This document shows positions 38,771 through 48,040 of a stretch of DNA of 64,000 nt, piece after piece. Under the pieces are notes generated by a model. That model did no database searches, was not told where the DNA came from, and saw nothing but the letters and a program-made list of their open reading frames with translations. This DNA is from Enorma burkinafasonensis. GTDB taxonomy: Bacteria > Actinomycetota > Coriobacteriia > Coriobacteriales > Coriobacteriaceae. Within the stretch, counting starts at the first letter, position 1. Every line of letters starts with the position of its first letter. The stretch lies in assembly GCF_902150035.1 (NCBI RefSeq), contig NZ_LR597502.1:1-64000 (forward strand). Reading direction: 5' to 3'. The position numbers and the translations under genes were made by a program.

Positions 38771-40699
38771 GTGGACGCGCACGTGGAGCCCACGCTCGCC
38801 GAGCAGGTCGCCCAGGTCCCCACCCAGCCCGGCTGCTACCTGTGGAAGGACGCCGAGGGCACGGTCATCTACGTGGGCAAGGCCAAGAACCTGCGCGCCC
38901 GCATGCGCCAGTACGTCCAGCTCACCGACGACCGCGCCAAGATCCCGCTCATGATGCAGCTCGTGCGGAGCTTCGACTACATCGTGGTCGACACCGAGCA
39001 CGAGGCGCTCGTCCTCGAGCGCGAGCTCATCGGCCAGTACCGGCCGTACTTCAACGTCGACTTCAAGGACGACAAGAGCTATCCCTTCATCGCCATCACG
39101 CGGGGCGACACCTTCCCCGCGATCAAGTACACGCGCGAGCGGCACAAGGCGGGGACGCGCTACTTCGGCCCCTACACCGACAGCCGCGCCGCGCGCGAGA
39201 CCATCGACACGCTACGCAAGGTCATCCCCATCTGCAGCGCCACGTGCGCGGAGTGGAAGCGCACGCGCCGCCTCATCAAGGCGCACGCCGAGGACGAGGA
39301 CATCATCGGCCTCATCTGCGCGCAGCACGGCAGGCCCTGCTTCGACTACCATGTGGGCCGCGGGCCCGGCGTGTGCGTGGGCGCCATCTCACCCGAGGAC
39401 TACGCCAAAAGCGTCCGGCGCGTGGAGCGCTTCCTCGCGGGTAGGCGCGGCGAGGTGGTCGACGAGCTCAGGTCCGAGATGGCCGAGGCCGCCCAGGAGC
39501 TCGATTTCGAGCGCGCGGGCCGCATCAAGCGCCGGCTCGAGGTGATCTCGGGCCTCGACGACCGCCAGCAGGTGGTCTTCCCCTCGAGGATCGACATCGA
39601 TTTGGTGGGCTTCTACCGTGAGGAGACCATCGCGGGCGCCTGCGTGTTCGTGGTGCGCGAGGGCAGGACCGTGCGCAGCTGCGAGTTCATCCTGGACAAG
39701 GGGCTCGACGTGGCCGAGGACGAGCTCGTCTCGGGCTTCATCAAGCGCTACTACGACGAGACCTCGGACATCCCCGCCGAGGTCGACGTGGCCATCGACC
39801 TCGCGGACGCCGAGCTTCTAGGCGAGTGGCTCACCGAGAAGCGCGGGCACGTGTGCCGGCTCCACCGGCCGCAGCGCGGCGAGAAGCGCCACCTGCTCGA
39901 GACCTGCGAGCGCAACGCCCGCCACACCCTCATGCGCTACATGATGCGCACGGGCTACGCCGACGACCGCACCAACCAGGCGCTCCTCGAGCTGGAGAGC
40001 GCGCTCGCGCTGCCCGCGCCGCCGCTGCGCATCGAGTGCTTCGACATCTCGACCATCCACGGCGCCTTCACCGTGGCGTCGATGGTGGTGTTCACCAACG
40101 GCCGCGCGGACAAGGCGCAGTACCGGCGCTTCCGCGTGCGGAGCGTGACCGGCGAGGCGAACGACTTCCTCTCCATGCAGGAGGTGCTCGGCCGCCGCTA
40201 CGCACCCGAGCGCATGGCCGACGAGCGCTTCGGCGCCCGGCCGGACCTGCTGGTGGTCGACGGCGGCAAGCCGCAGCTCACCGCCGCGCTCACGCAGCTC
40301 GAGGAGCTGGGGCTCGACATCCCCGTGTGCGGCCTCGCCAAGGCCGACGAGGAGGTCTTCGTGCCGTGGGACGACACGCCCGTGGTGCTGCCCAACGGCT
40401 CGGCGTCGCTCTACCTCATCAAGCAGGTCCGCGACGAGGCGCACCGCTTCGCGATCACCTTCCACCGCGAGCTGCGCGACAAGGCGATGACCGTGTCGGT
40501 GCTCGACGAAGTGGAGGGCGTGGGGCCCACGCGCAAGAAGGCCATCATGCGGCACTTCGGGTCGATGAAGCGGCTGCGCGCGGCGAGCGTGGAGGACATC
40601 GCCGCGGTGAAGGGCGTCTCGCGCGCCGTCGCGCAGGCGGTGTTCGACACGCTGCGCGCTTGGGACGAGGAGCGCGCCCGGGAGGGGAGCGGGGAGTAG
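38771..40699 (+). CDS. uvrC: UvrABC excinuclease subunit C
   Basis: This 642-residue nuclease makes both incisions in nucleotide excision repair. It has a GIY-YIG domain (GCYLWKDAEGTVIYVGKAKN, about 18-37), a UVR motif that binds UvrB (ELDFERAGRIKRRLE, about 240), an RNase H-like endonuclease domain (FDISTIHGAFTVASMVVF, DLLVVDGGKPQL), and C-terminal helix-hairpin-helix motifs (EVEGVGPTRKKAI, AAVKGVSRAVAQ). The start is GTG 38771. It opens the well-known actinobacterial and Firmicutes order uvrC-rapZ-whiA. Confidence 0.96.
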   Translation: MDAHVEPTLAEQVAQVPTQPGCYLWKDAEGTVIYVGKAKNLRARMRQYVQLTDDRAKIPLMMQLVRSFDYIVVDTEHEALVLERELIGQYRPYFNVDFKDDKSYPFIAITRGDTFPAIKYTRERHKAGTRYFGPYTDSRAARETIDTLRKVIPICSATCAEWKRTRRLIKAHAEDEDIIGLICAQHGRPCFDYHVGRGPGVCVGAISPEDYAKSVRRVERFLAGRRGEVVDELRSEMAEAAQELDFERAGRIKRRLEVISGLDDRQQVVFPSRIDIDLVGFYREETIAGACVFVVREGRTVRSCEFILDKGLDVAEDELVSGFIKRYYDETSDIPAEVDVAIDLADAELLGEWLTEKRGHVCRLHRPQRGEKRHLLETCERNARHTLMRYMMRTGYADDRTNQALLELESALALPAPPLRIECFDISTIHGAFTVASMVVFTNGRADKAQYRRFRVRSVTGEANDFLSMQEVLGRRYAPERMADERFGARPDLLVVDGGKPQLTAALTQLEELGLDIPVCGLAKADEEVFVPWDDTPVVLPNGSASLYLIKQVRDEAHRFAITFHRELRDKAMTVSVLDEVEGVGPTRKKAIMRHFGSMKRLRAASVEDIAAVKGVSRAVAQAVFDTLRAWDEERAREGSGE

Positions 40700-40736
40700 C
40701 CGATTCGGCGGCTCGACATGGCACCCGGTGTACGCT

Positions 40737-40871
40737 CGTTGCGGAATTCGGTGTGAACATCGGCGGCGTGCGCTGAGCCCCGATTGCGCCGACGCTGCTA
40801 CCTGCGGATTCTCTAACGCAAGATTCCCGTATCGGGAGGCACCCCGGTTTCCCACACCGAATACCGCAACG
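40737..40871. repeat. 135-bp element bounded by 19-bp inverted repeats
   Basis: The 19 bases at 40737-40755 (starting CGTTGCGG) and at 40853-40871 are inverted copies with one mismatch. The interior holds a smaller palindrome (TCCCG-TAT-CGGGA) near 40825. The whole lies in the 395-bp gap between uvrC and rapZ, which has no gene. It has no T-run, so it is not a standard terminator; a miniature inverted-repeat element or a long RNA hairpin are both possible. The rest of the gap is GC-rich and shows only a TATACT hexamer near 41045 as a possible -10 for rapZ. Confidence 0.5.
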
Positions 40872-41094
40872 AGTTGCCACGACGTCGCCGAAAAGGCGCC
40901 GCGGCCATCGCTCGCGGCGGCCGAACGCGCCGTGAAGCCCCTCCGCGGCGGGCGAATGGCGGGCGAATGGGTCGCGGAACCGTCCCCGGGCCCGCGGCGG
41001 GCAGCCCCGGGAACCGCCGCCCGCGGCGGGGGCGGCCCGCGGGGTATACTTGAGACCGGACCGGGAACCCGGCACAACCCGGCGAGGAGGAACC

Positions 41095-42036
41095 ATGGCA
41101 GACACCAACCCCCAGGCGATCACGGCGGCGGAGCTCGCCGACCGCGTGCCCGACATCGTGGTCATCACCGGCATGAGCGGCTCGGGCCGCACCCAGGCCA
41201 TGCATGTCTTCGAGGACATGGGCTACTTCTGCATCGACAACCTCCCGCCGAGCCTCGTGCTCCAGCTCGCGCAGCTCGTGGGCATCAACACGGGCGTCGG
41301 CCGCCATCTCGCCGTGACGTGCGACCTGCGCAGTCAGGGGCTCTTCGACGAGCTTTTGGACACCATCCAGACGCTGCGCGACCACGAGATGAGCTGCAAG
41401 GTGGTGTTCCTCGAGGCGTCCGACGAGGTGCTCATCCGGCGCTACAGCGAGAACCGGCGCCGCCACCCGCTCGCCAAGCCCGGCGAGACCACCGCCGACG
41501 CGATCCAGCGCGAGCGCGCGCAGCTCGCCGACGTGCGCGAGCACGCCGACATGATCATCGACACGAGCCGCCTGCGCACGAGCGCCCTGCGCGCCAAGCT
41601 GCACCAGGCGTTCTCGGAGCTCTCGGACGAGCAGCTCATGGAGATCCAGGTGTTCTCGTTCGGTTTCAAGCACGGCATGCCCGTCGAGGCCGACCTCATG
41701 ATCGACGTGCGTTTCCTGCCCAACCCCTTCTACGACCCCGAGATGCGCCGCCTCACCGGCCTCGACGAGAAGGTCGCGCGCTTCGTGCTCGACCACCCCA
41801 ACACCCAGTCGTTCCTGCGCGCATGGTACCAGCTGCTCGACGCGGTGGTGCCGGGCTACATCGCCGAGGGCAAGCCCAAGCTCTCCATCGCGATCGGGTG
41901 CACGGGCGGGCAGCACCGCAGCGTCGCGATCGCCGAGGCGACGGGCCGCTACCTCGAGCGCCGCCAGTACCACGTGAGCATCTCGCACCGCGACCTGCCC
42001 CGGGCCAACATGACGGCGAACGGGGAGGCCCACTAG
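41095..42036 (+). CDS. rapZ: RNase adapter/nucleotide-binding protein RapZ
   Basis: This 313-residue P-loop protein is the RapZ/YvcJ family. In E. coli it binds glucosamine 6-phosphate and guides RNase E to small RNAs; in Gram-positives its role is less defined. It shows ITGMSGSGRTQAMHVFEDMGY, with Arg instead of the usual P-loop Lys (as in other actinobacterial copies I know), then FCIDNLPPSL, SFGFKHGMP and the C-terminal IGCTGGQHRSVAIAE. ATG 41095 follows GAGGAGG. whiA follows directly; the yvcK gene commonly between them is absent. Confidence 0.92.
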   Translation: MADTNPQAITAAELADRVPDIVVITGMSGSGRTQAMHVFEDMGYFCIDNLPPSLVLQLAQLVGINTGVGRHLAVTCDLRSQGLFDELLDTIQTLRDHEMSCKVVFLEASDEVLIRRYSENRRRHPLAKPGETTADAIQRERAQLADVREHADMIIDTSRLRTSALRAKLHQAFSELSDEQLMEIQVFSFGFKHGMPVEADLMIDVRFLPNPFYDPEMRRLTGLDEKVARFVLDHPNTQSFLRAWYQLLDAVVPGYIAEGKPKLSIAIGCTGGQHRSVAIAEATGRYLERRQYHVSISHRDLPRANMTANGEAH

Positions 42037-42071
42037 GGCCCGCCCGCGAATCCGAAAGGGGTTGTGCGTCC

Positions 42072-42995
42072 ATGTCCTATACCGCCGAGGTCCGCGACGA
42101 GCTCTCGCGCTGCGAGCCCGCCTGCGAGTACTGCGACCTCGCCACGCTCGCCGCGCTCGTGCGGGTCTGCGGCACGCTCTCCATCGCGGGGCCCGACCGC
42201 TACCGGCTCACGGTGGCGACCGAGACCGGCGCCGTCGCGCGCACGATGATCAACCTCGCGCACAAGATGCTGAAGCTCAGGACCGAGTTCACGGTGCGCC
42301 GCTCGGTGCTGCACAAGGTGAGGAACTACCTCATCGCCCTGCCCGACCAGCCCGGCCTCGACAAGGCGCTCGTGCTTCTGGGCGTGCTCGATCGGCAGGG
42401 CGGCCTCGTGCAGGGGGTGCCCCGGCACGTGGTCGCGCGCCCGTGCTGCCGGCTCTCGTTCATCCGCGGCGCGCTCATCGCCGGCGGGTTTGTGGCCGAC
42501 CCCCGCGGCGACTTCCACCTCGAGATCGCCGTGCAGGGCGAGCAGTTCGCCCGCGACCTCGCCCGGCTCATGCGCCAGATCGACGTCAACGCCCGGGTGA
42601 ACCGCCGGCGCGGGGCGTTCGCGGTCTACGTGAAGAGCGCCGAGGACGTGCGGCGCCTGCTCGACGCGGTGGGCGCCGAGCGCAGCGTGCGGATCCTGGA
42701 GGACGCGCGCGCGATGAAGTCGGTGAAAAACGACGTGAACCGCAAGGTGAACGCCGAGCTCGCCAACCAGACGCGCAGCGCCGGCGCCGCCCAGCACCAG
42801 CTCGAGCTCATCGCCGAGCTCGAGGAGCGCGGGCTGCGCGCCACGCTCCCGCAGGCGCTTAGGGACTTCTGCGACCTGCGCGAGGCCTACCCGGACCTGT
42901 CGCTGCGCGACCTCGGTGCCATGTGCGACCCGCCGCTCTCAAAGTCCGCGCTCTACCACCGGGTGCTCCGCTTGGAGAAGCTGCTCGAGCGCTAG
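42072..42995 (+). CDS. whiA: DNA-binding regulator WhiA
   Basis: This 307-residue protein has an N-terminal LAGLIDADG-homing-endonuclease-like domain (without nuclease function in this family) and a C-terminal HTH. Marks include CCRLSFIRGALIAGG, the NDVNRKVNAELANQTRSAGAA segment split by positions 225-245, and YPDLSLRDLGAMCDPPLSKSA near the end. In Streptomyces it controls sporulation septation; in non-sporulating Gram-positives it influences division and chromosome segregation. ATG 42072 has AAAGGGG upstream at rather long spacing. It is 35 bp after rapZ, so both are likely one transcript. Confidence 0.93.
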   Translation: MSYTAEVRDELSRCEPACEYCDLATLAALVRVCGTLSIAGPDRYRLTVATETGAVARTMINLAHKMLKLRTEFTVRRSVLHKVRNYLIALPDQPGLDKALVLLGVLDRQGGLVQGVPRHVVARPCCRLSFIRGALIAGGFVADPRGDFHLEIAVQGEQFARDLARLMRQIDVNARVNRRRGAFAVYVKSAEDVRRLLDAVGAERSVRILEDARAMKSVKNDVNRKVNAELANQTRSAGAAQHQLELIAELEERGLRATLPQALRDFCDLREAYPDLSLRDLGAMCDPPLSKSALYHRVLRLEKLLER

Positions 42996-43034
42996 GGGTG
43001 CCGGGCGGGGGTGCCGAGGTGCGCCCTTGAGGCG

Positions 43035-43080
43035 TTGAAGCGCTTCAAACTTCTGTGACCTGCAATTTTAAAACGTTTCA
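43035..43080 (+). promoter_or_regulatory. Two LacI/CcpA-type palindromes upstream of gap
   Basis: TTGAAGCGCTTCAA (43035-43048) is a perfect 14-bp palindrome with a central CG, the form of operators used by LacI/GalR-family proteins, including catabolite-response elements. A weaker relative, TAAAACGTTTCA (43069-43080), follows about three helical turns later. They sit 135-180 bp upstream of the gap start, in the AT-richer leader. Confidence 0.5.
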
Positions 43081-43143
43081 GACGTCAGGTAATCGTCAAA
43101 AAGTGCGCATTGCCGTGCATGGGCAATCGAAAAAAAGGTATAT

Positions 43144-43158
43144 TTGACGAGTGGTTAG
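43144..43158 (+). promoter_or_regulatory. Site resembling the fabH-region palindrome, upstream of gap
   Basis: TTGACGAGTGGTTAG matches the palindrome TTGACGAATGGTCAA at 20903-20917 in 12 of 15 positions. It adjoins a TATATT hexamer (43140-43145) in the gap leader. It may be an imperfect site for the same regulator, or part of a promoter; the resemblance could be chance. Confidence 0.25.
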
Positions 43159-43214
43159 TTTGTGGGCCCGATTGGTGGGGAAGGACCGCCGGGGTCCAAC
43201 GAAAGGAGACACAC

Positions 43215-44240
43215 ATGGCAGTAAAGGTTGCGATTAATGGCTTCGGCCGCATCGGTCGTCTCGCGTTCCGTCAGATGTTCGGTCATGAGGGCTCCGAGAT
43301 CGTCGCCATCAACGACCTCACCTCGCCCGACATGCTCGCGTACCTCCTGAAGTACGACTCGACGCAGGGCAACTACAGCCGTGACCACAAGGTCGAGGCC
43401 GGCGAGAACTCCATCACCGTCGACGGCAAGGAGATCACCATCTACAAGGAGGCCGACGCCAACAACCTCCCGTGGGGCGAGCTCGGTGTCGACGTCGTGC
43501 TCGAGTGCACCGGCTTCTACACCTCCAAGGAGAAGGCCCAGGCCCACATCAACGCAGGCGCCAAGAAGGTCGTCATCTCCGCTCCCGCGGGCAACGACCT
43601 GCCGACGATCGTCTACAACGTCAACCATGAGCAGCTGACGGCCGAGGACAACATCATCTCCGCCGCCTCCTGCACCACCAACTGCCTCGCCCCGATGGCC
43701 AAGGGCCTGAACGACTTCGCGCCCATCGTGTCCGGCATCATGACCACCATCCACGCCTGGACCGGCGACCAGATGCCGCTCGACGGCCCGCAGCGCAAGG
43801 GCAACAAGCGCCGCAGCCGCGCCTGCGCCGTGAACATCGTCCCCAACTCCACCGGTGCCGCCAAGGCCATCGGCCTGGTGCTCCCCGAGCTCAACGGCAA
43901 GCTCATCGGTGCCGCCCAGCGCGTCCCGACGCCCACCGGCTCGCTCACCAACCTCTACGCCGTGGTCGACAAGGAGGTCACCAAGGACGAGGTCAACGCC
44001 GCGATGAAGGCCTACGCCGAGACCATCTCCGAGACCTTCGCCTACAACGAGGACGACATCGTCTCCACCGACATCATCGGCGAGACCCACGGCTCGATCT
44101 TCGACGCCACCCAGACCATGTGCGCCCCGCTCGGCAACGGCCAGACGCTCGTGCAGGTCACCTCGTGGTACGACAACGAGAACTCCTACACCTCGCAGAT
44201 GGTCCGCACCATCAAGTACTTCGAGAAGTTCGTGGCGTAA
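43215..44240 (+). CDS. gap: Glyceraldehyde-3-phosphate dehydrogenase, type I
   Basis: This 341-residue enzyme oxidises and phosphorylates glyceraldehyde 3-phosphate with NAD. It has [14 protein letters not shown] at the N-terminus, the active Cys in [15 protein letters not shown], and the C-terminal [15 protein letters not shown] 43215 follows GAAAGGAGA; an upstream ATG at 43110 would add a basic stretch unlike GAPDH. Codon use is strongly biased to C/G-ending codons, as expected for high expression. It heads gap-pgk-tpiA-gpmI, and the candidate operators upstream suggest sugar-dependent control. Confidence 0.97.
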   Translation: MAVKVAINGFGRIGRLAFRQMFGHEGSEIVAINDLTSPDMLAYLLKYDSTQGNYSRDHKVEAGENSITVDGKEITIYKEADANNLPWGELGVDVVLECTGFYTSKEKAQAHINAGAKKVVISAPAGNDLPTIVYNVNHEQLTAEDNIISAASCTTNCLAPMAKGLNDFAPIVSGIMTTIHAWTGDQMPLDGPQRKGNKRRSRACAVNIVPNSTGAAKAIGLVLPELNGKLIGAAQRVPTPTGSLTNLYAVVDKEVTKDEVNAAMKAYAETISETFAYNEDDIVSTDIIGETHGSIFDATQTMCAPLGNGQTLVQVTSWYDNENSYTSQMVRTIKYFEKFVA

Positions 44241-44280
44241 CGCCCGTGCTTCGCGCGGCGCTCATATAGGCGTCTGATGG

Positions 44281-44322
44281 AGGGCGCGGCCCCATGGCGT
44301 GGAACGCGTCGGGTCGCGCCCT
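44281..44322 (+). other. Imperfect hairpin between gap and pgk
   Basis: AGGGCGCG (44281-44288) pairs with CGCGCCCT (44315-44322) around a 26-base loop with partial inner pairing. It could weaken read-through from gap into pgk or protect mRNA ends, consistent with the higher expression usual for gap. There is no long U-run. Confidence 0.3.
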
Positions 44323-44393
44323 TGTCATGAACGGGGGTACCTCGCCCCATGCGGCGCCCCCGAGTCCGAATCGACCCGAAAGGTAGGTCAGCT

Positions 44394-45590
44394 ATGGCTT
44401 TCACCAAGAAGACCGTCCGCGACATCGATGTCGACGGCAAGCGCGTCCTCATGCGCGTCGACTTCAACGTGCCGCTCAAGGACGGCGTCGTGACCGACGA
44501 CACCCGCGTCAAGGCCGCCATCCCCACCATCCAGTACCTGAAGGAGCACAACGCCAAGATCATCCTCATGAGCCACCTCGGCCGCCCGAAGGGCGACGGC
44601 CCGGAGCCCGAGCTCTCGCTCAAGCCGGCCGCCGACAAGCTCGCCGAGCTCACCGGCTATGAGGTCAAGTTCGTCGAGGACACCTACGGCGAGGCCGCCA
44701 AGGCCGCCGTCGACGCCCTCGAGCCGGGCGACATCCTCGTGCTCGAGAACGTCCGCTTCGACAAGCGCGAGAAGAAGAACGACCCCGAGATCGCCAAGAC
44801 CCTCGCCTCCTACGGCGACATCTTCGTGCTCGACGCCTTCGGCACCGCGCACCGCGCCCAGGGCTCCGTGGTGGGCCCCGCCCAGTACCTGCCCGCCGTG
44901 GCCGGCTTCCTGCTCGAGAAGGAGGTCGACACCCTGACCTCGATCTTCGCTGAGCCCGAGCGCCCGTTCGTCGCCATCGTCGGCGGCTCCAAGGTGTCCT
45001 CCAAGATCGGCGTCCTCGACCACCTCATCGACTCCGCCGACACCCTCATCATCGGCGGCGGCATGGCCTACACCTTCTTCCTCGCGCAGGGCATGTCCGT
45101 GGGCATGTCCCTCAAGGAGGAGGACTGGGTCGAGCGCGCCGGCGAGATGCTCAAGAAGGCCGAGGAGAAGGGCGTCAAGATCCTGCTCCCCATCGACAAC
45201 CGCGTCGCCGACCACTTCGGCGAGGACGCCGTGCCCGAGGTCGTGGCCTCCGACGCCATCCCCGATGACCGCGAGGGCATGGACATCGGCCCCAAGACCG
45301 AGGAGCTCTACGCCGAGGCCATCGCCGGCGCCAAGACCGTCTTCTGGAACGGCCCCATGGGCGTCTTCGAGTTCGACAACTTCGCCCACGGCACCCAGGC
45401 GGTCGCCGAGGCCGTCGCGGCGAACACCGACTGCACCTCGATCATCGGCGGCGGCGACTCCGTCGCGGCCGTGAACAAGTTCAACCTGGCCGACAAGATG
45501 TCCTGGATCTCCACGGGTGGCGGCGCCTCCATGGAGCTCGTCGAGGGCAAGGCCCTTCCTGGAGTGGAGGCTCTCAATGACGCAGAGTAA
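44394..45590 (+). CDS. pgk: Phosphoglycerate kinase
   Basis: This 398-residue enzyme makes ATP from 1,3-bisphosphoglycerate. Marks are [27 protein letters not shown], the hinge and nucleotide region [16 protein letters not shown], and [11 protein letters not shown] with the C-terminal [12 protein letters not shown] 44394 follows GAAAGGTAGG. Its last 14 bp overlap tpiA, so translation of the two is coupled. Confidence 0.97.
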   Translation: MAFTKKTVRDIDVDGKRVLMRVDFNVPLKDGVVTDDTRVKAAIPTIQYLKEHNAKIILMSHLGRPKGDGPEPELSLKPAADKLAELTGYEVKFVEDTYGEAAKAAVDALEPGDILVLENVRFDKREKKNDPEIAKTLASYGDIFVLDAFGTAHRAQGSVVGPAQYLPAVAGFLLEKEVDTLTSIFAEPERPFVAIVGGSKVSSKIGVLDHLIDSADTLIIGGGMAYTFFLAQGMSVGMSLKEEDWVERAGEMLKKAEEKGVKILLPIDNRVADHFGEDAVPEVVASDAIPDDREGMDIGPKTEELYAEAIAGAKTVFWNGPMGVFEFDNFAHGTQAVAEAVAANTDCTSIIGGGDSVAAVNKFNLADKMSWISTGGGASMELVEGKALPGVEALNDAE

Positions 45591-46356
45591 GCGCACCCGT
45601 CTCATCGCGGGCAACTGGAAGATGAACAACAACCTCGACGAGGCGAGCGCGCTCGCCAAGGAGCTCGTGGCCGCCATGCCCGAGATCCCCGAGGGCGTCG
45701 AGGTGTGCGTCTGCCCGCCGACCGTCGACCTCAAGATCGTGTCCTGCCACGGAGGCATCGCCGACAGCCCGATCAAGCTCGGCGCGCAGAACGTGTACTG
45801 GGAGGAGAAGGGCGCCTACACCGGCGAGACCTCCGTCGACATGCTCAAGTCCGTGCCCGTTGACTACTGCATCATCGGCCACTCCGAGCGCCGCGACTAC
45901 TTCAAGGAGACCGACGAGGACGAGAACAAGAAGGCCAAGGCGCTCATCGCCGGCGGCATCGTCCCGATCTTCTGCTGCGGCGAGTCGCTCGAGACCCGCG
46001 AGGCGGGCGAGCACGTCGCGTTCGTGACCGGCCAGATCAAGGCCGGCCTCGCGGGCGTCGAGATCGCCTCGGGCAATCAGCTTGTCATCGCCTACGAGCC
46101 CATCTGGGCCATCGGCACCGGCAAGACCGCCACGGCCGATGACGCCCAGGAGGTCTGCGGCGCCATCCGCGCGACCCTCGTCGAGATCTTCGGCGAAGAG
46201 ATCGCGAGCGGCATCCGCGTGCTCTACGGCGGCTCCGCCAAGCCCGAGAACATCGCCGGCTTCCTCGAGAAGGAGGACGTCGACGGCGCGCTCGTGGGCG
46301 GCGCCTCCCTCAAGGCCGACAGCTTCTCCGCGATGGTCGAGAAGGCGGGCGAGTAG
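45577..46356 (+). CDS. tpiA: Triose-phosphate isomerase
   Basis: This 259-residue TIM barrel interconverts dihydroxyacetone phosphate and glyceraldehyde 3-phosphate. Catalytic residues are Lys15 in AGNWKMN, His in IIGHSERR and Glu in [12 protein letters not shown]; the phosphate-binding [12 protein letters not shown] is near the end. ATG 45577 is inside pgk. Cys-rich patches (VCVCPP, FCCGES) are slightly unusual but outside the active site. Confidence 0.97.
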   Translation: MTQSKRTRLIAGNWKMNNNLDEASALAKELVAAMPEIPEGVEVCVCPPTVDLKIVSCHGGIADSPIKLGAQNVYWEEKGAYTGETSVDMLKSVPVDYCIIGHSERRDYFKETDEDENKKAKALIAGGIVPIFCCGESLETREAGEHVAFVTGQIKAGLAGVEIASGNQLVIAYEPIWAIGTGKTATADDAQEVCGAIRATLVEIFGEEIASGIRVLYGGSAKPENIAGFLEKEDVDGALVGGASLKADSFSAMVEKAGE

Positions 46357-46359
46357 GTC

Positions 46360-47919
46360 ATGCCCAAGCGTCATCTTCCTGCGCTCCTGGTGATCATGGA
46401 CGGCTTCGGCCTGGCGCCCGCCGGCGACAACAACGCCGTCTGCAAGGCCAAGAAGCCCTTCCTGGACAAGCTCTGGGAGGAGTACCCGCACACCACGCTC
46501 GGCGCCTCGGGCGAGGACGTGGGCCTGCCTGCGGGCCAGATGGGCAACTCCGAGGTCGGGCACCTGAACATCGGTGCCGGCCGCATCGTGTTCCAGGAGC
46601 TCTCCCGCATCAACAACTCCATCGTCGACGGCTCGATCGAGGAGAACCCCACCCTCGCCAAGGCCATGGAGGACGTGGCGGCGCATAACGGCACCGTGCA
46701 CCTGCTGGGCCTCGTCTCGCCGGGCGGCGTGCACTCCATGCAGCGCCACGGCGAGGTGCTCTCGGTGCTCGCGGCCATGCACGGCGTGGAGCGCATCCGC
46801 TTCCACTGCTTCATGGACGGCCGCGACGTGGACCCGCATTCCGGCGCGGGCTACATCGAGACCCTGAAGGAGAACCTCGAGGCGCTCTCCAAGTACACGG
46901 GCGTCGACGCCCGCATCGCCACGGTCTCCGGCCGCTACTGGGCCATGGACCGCGACAACCGCTGGGAGCGCGTCCAGCGCGCCTACGACGTGATCACGCA
47001 GGCGTCCGACGCCGACGTCGACCCCGTCGAGGGCGTCAAGGCCTACTACGAGCGCGACGAGCGCGGCGACGAGTTCGTCGAGCCCTTCGCCTGCCATAGC
47101 GAGGGCGTGCACGACGGCGACGCGATGGTGTTCTTCAACTTCCGTCCCGACCGCGCCCGCGAGATGACCCGCGCCTTCACCGAGCCCGACTTCGACGGGT
47201 TCGAGCGCGCGGTCGCGCCCAAGCTCAGCCACTTCGTCACCATGACGGAGTACGACGACACCTTCAAGAACGTCGAGGTGGCCTTCCCCAAGACCTTCCC
47301 CGAAAACGTGCTCGCCGACGTCATCGCGCAAAACGGGCTCAAGCAGCTCCATACCGCGGAGACCGAGAAGTACGCACACGTCACGTTCTTCCTGAACGGC
47401 GGCGTCGAGGAGCCCAAGGAGGGGGAGGAGCGCGTGCTCGTGCCCAGCCCCAAGGTCGCGACCTACGACCTGCAGCCCGAGATGTCCGAGCCCGAGGTCA
47501 CCGAGAAGCTCGTCGAGGCCATCAACGAGGACCGCGCCGACTTCTACATCGTGAACTACGCGAACTGCGACATGGTGGGCCACACCGGCGTCTTCGACGC
47601 GGCGGTCAAGGCCGTCGAGGCCGTCGACGACGGTCTCTCCAAGGTGATCCCCGCAATCCTCGCCAAGGGCGGCTTCGCGCTCATCACCGCCGACCACGGC
47701 AACGCCGACCACATGTACGACGTGGACGAGGCGGGCGAGAAGCACCCCTTCACCGCCCACACTACCAACCGCGTGCCGTTCATCGTGGTCGACCCGGCCG
47801 CCAAGCTCACCAGCATCGAGGACGGGCGCCTGTCGGACATCGCGCCGACGATGCTCACCCTCGCCGGGCTCGAGCCCTCGGCCGAGATGACCGGTCGCGT
47901 CCTCGCCACCGAGGAGTAA
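46360..47919 (+). CDS. gpmI: Cofactor-independent phosphoglycerate mutase
   Basis: This 519-residue, Mn-dependent, alkaline-phosphatase-superfamily enzyme converts 3- to 2-phosphoglycerate. Marks are LLVIMDGFGLAP (metal ligand Asp14), the phosphorylated Ser64 in GNSEVGHLNIGAGR, HCFMDGRDVDPHSG, YANCDMVGHTG and ITADHGNADHM. It starts 3 bp after tpiA and ends the glycolytic operon before a strong terminator. No eno gene is in the window. Confidence 0.96.
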   Translation: MPKRHLPALLVIMDGFGLAPAGDNNAVCKAKKPFLDKLWEEYPHTTLGASGEDVGLPAGQMGNSEVGHLNIGAGRIVFQELSRINNSIVDGSIEENPTLAKAMEDVAAHNGTVHLLGLVSPGGVHSMQRHGEVLSVLAAMHGVERIRFHCFMDGRDVDPHSGAGYIETLKENLEALSKYTGVDARIATVSGRYWAMDRDNRWERVQRAYDVITQASDADVDPVEGVKAYYERDERGDEFVEPFACHSEGVHDGDAMVFFNFRPDRAREMTRAFTEPDFDGFERAVAPKLSHFVTMTEYDDTFKNVEVAFPKTFPENVLADVIAQNGLKQLHTAETEKYAHVTFFLNGGVEEPKEGEERVLVPSPKVATYDLQPEMSEPEVTEKLVEAINEDRADFYIVNYANCDMVGHTGVFDAAVKAVEAVDDGLSKVIPAILAKGGFALITADHGNADHMYDVDEAGEKHPFTAHTTNRVPFIVVDPAAKLTSIEDGRLSDIAPTMLTLAGLEPSAEMTGRVLATEE

Positions 47920-47950
47920 CCGGGTACCGCCAGCCCATCGGCTGCCATCG

Positions 47951-47986
47951 CGCCCCCTGCCGGAGCCCATCCGGCAGGGGGCGTTT
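47951..47986 (+). terminator. Rho-independent terminator after gpmI
   Basis: CGCCCCCTGCCGG (47951-47963) and its perfect complement (47971-47983) form a 13-bp stem with a 7-base loop, followed by TTT. The tract is short, but the stem is very stable. A run of nine G follows at 47993-48001. Confidence 0.75.
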
Positions 47987-48040
47987 CCGTGCGGGGGGGG
48001 GTTGCCGGTCGGTCTGGGACCTGTCCGCATCGCCGTCCTT

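Noticed and set aside
35618-39145. Open frame of over 1100 codons antisense to the ATP-grasp, murJ and uvrC genes
   Set aside because: It runs through three well-supported genes and encodes a His/Arg/Glu-rich chain with no recognisable domain.
47993-48001. Run of nine G as a possible phase-variable tract
   Set aside because: It is intergenic, after a terminator and about 290 bp from the secG start, so slippage would not shift a reading frame. It may still be prone to sequencing error.
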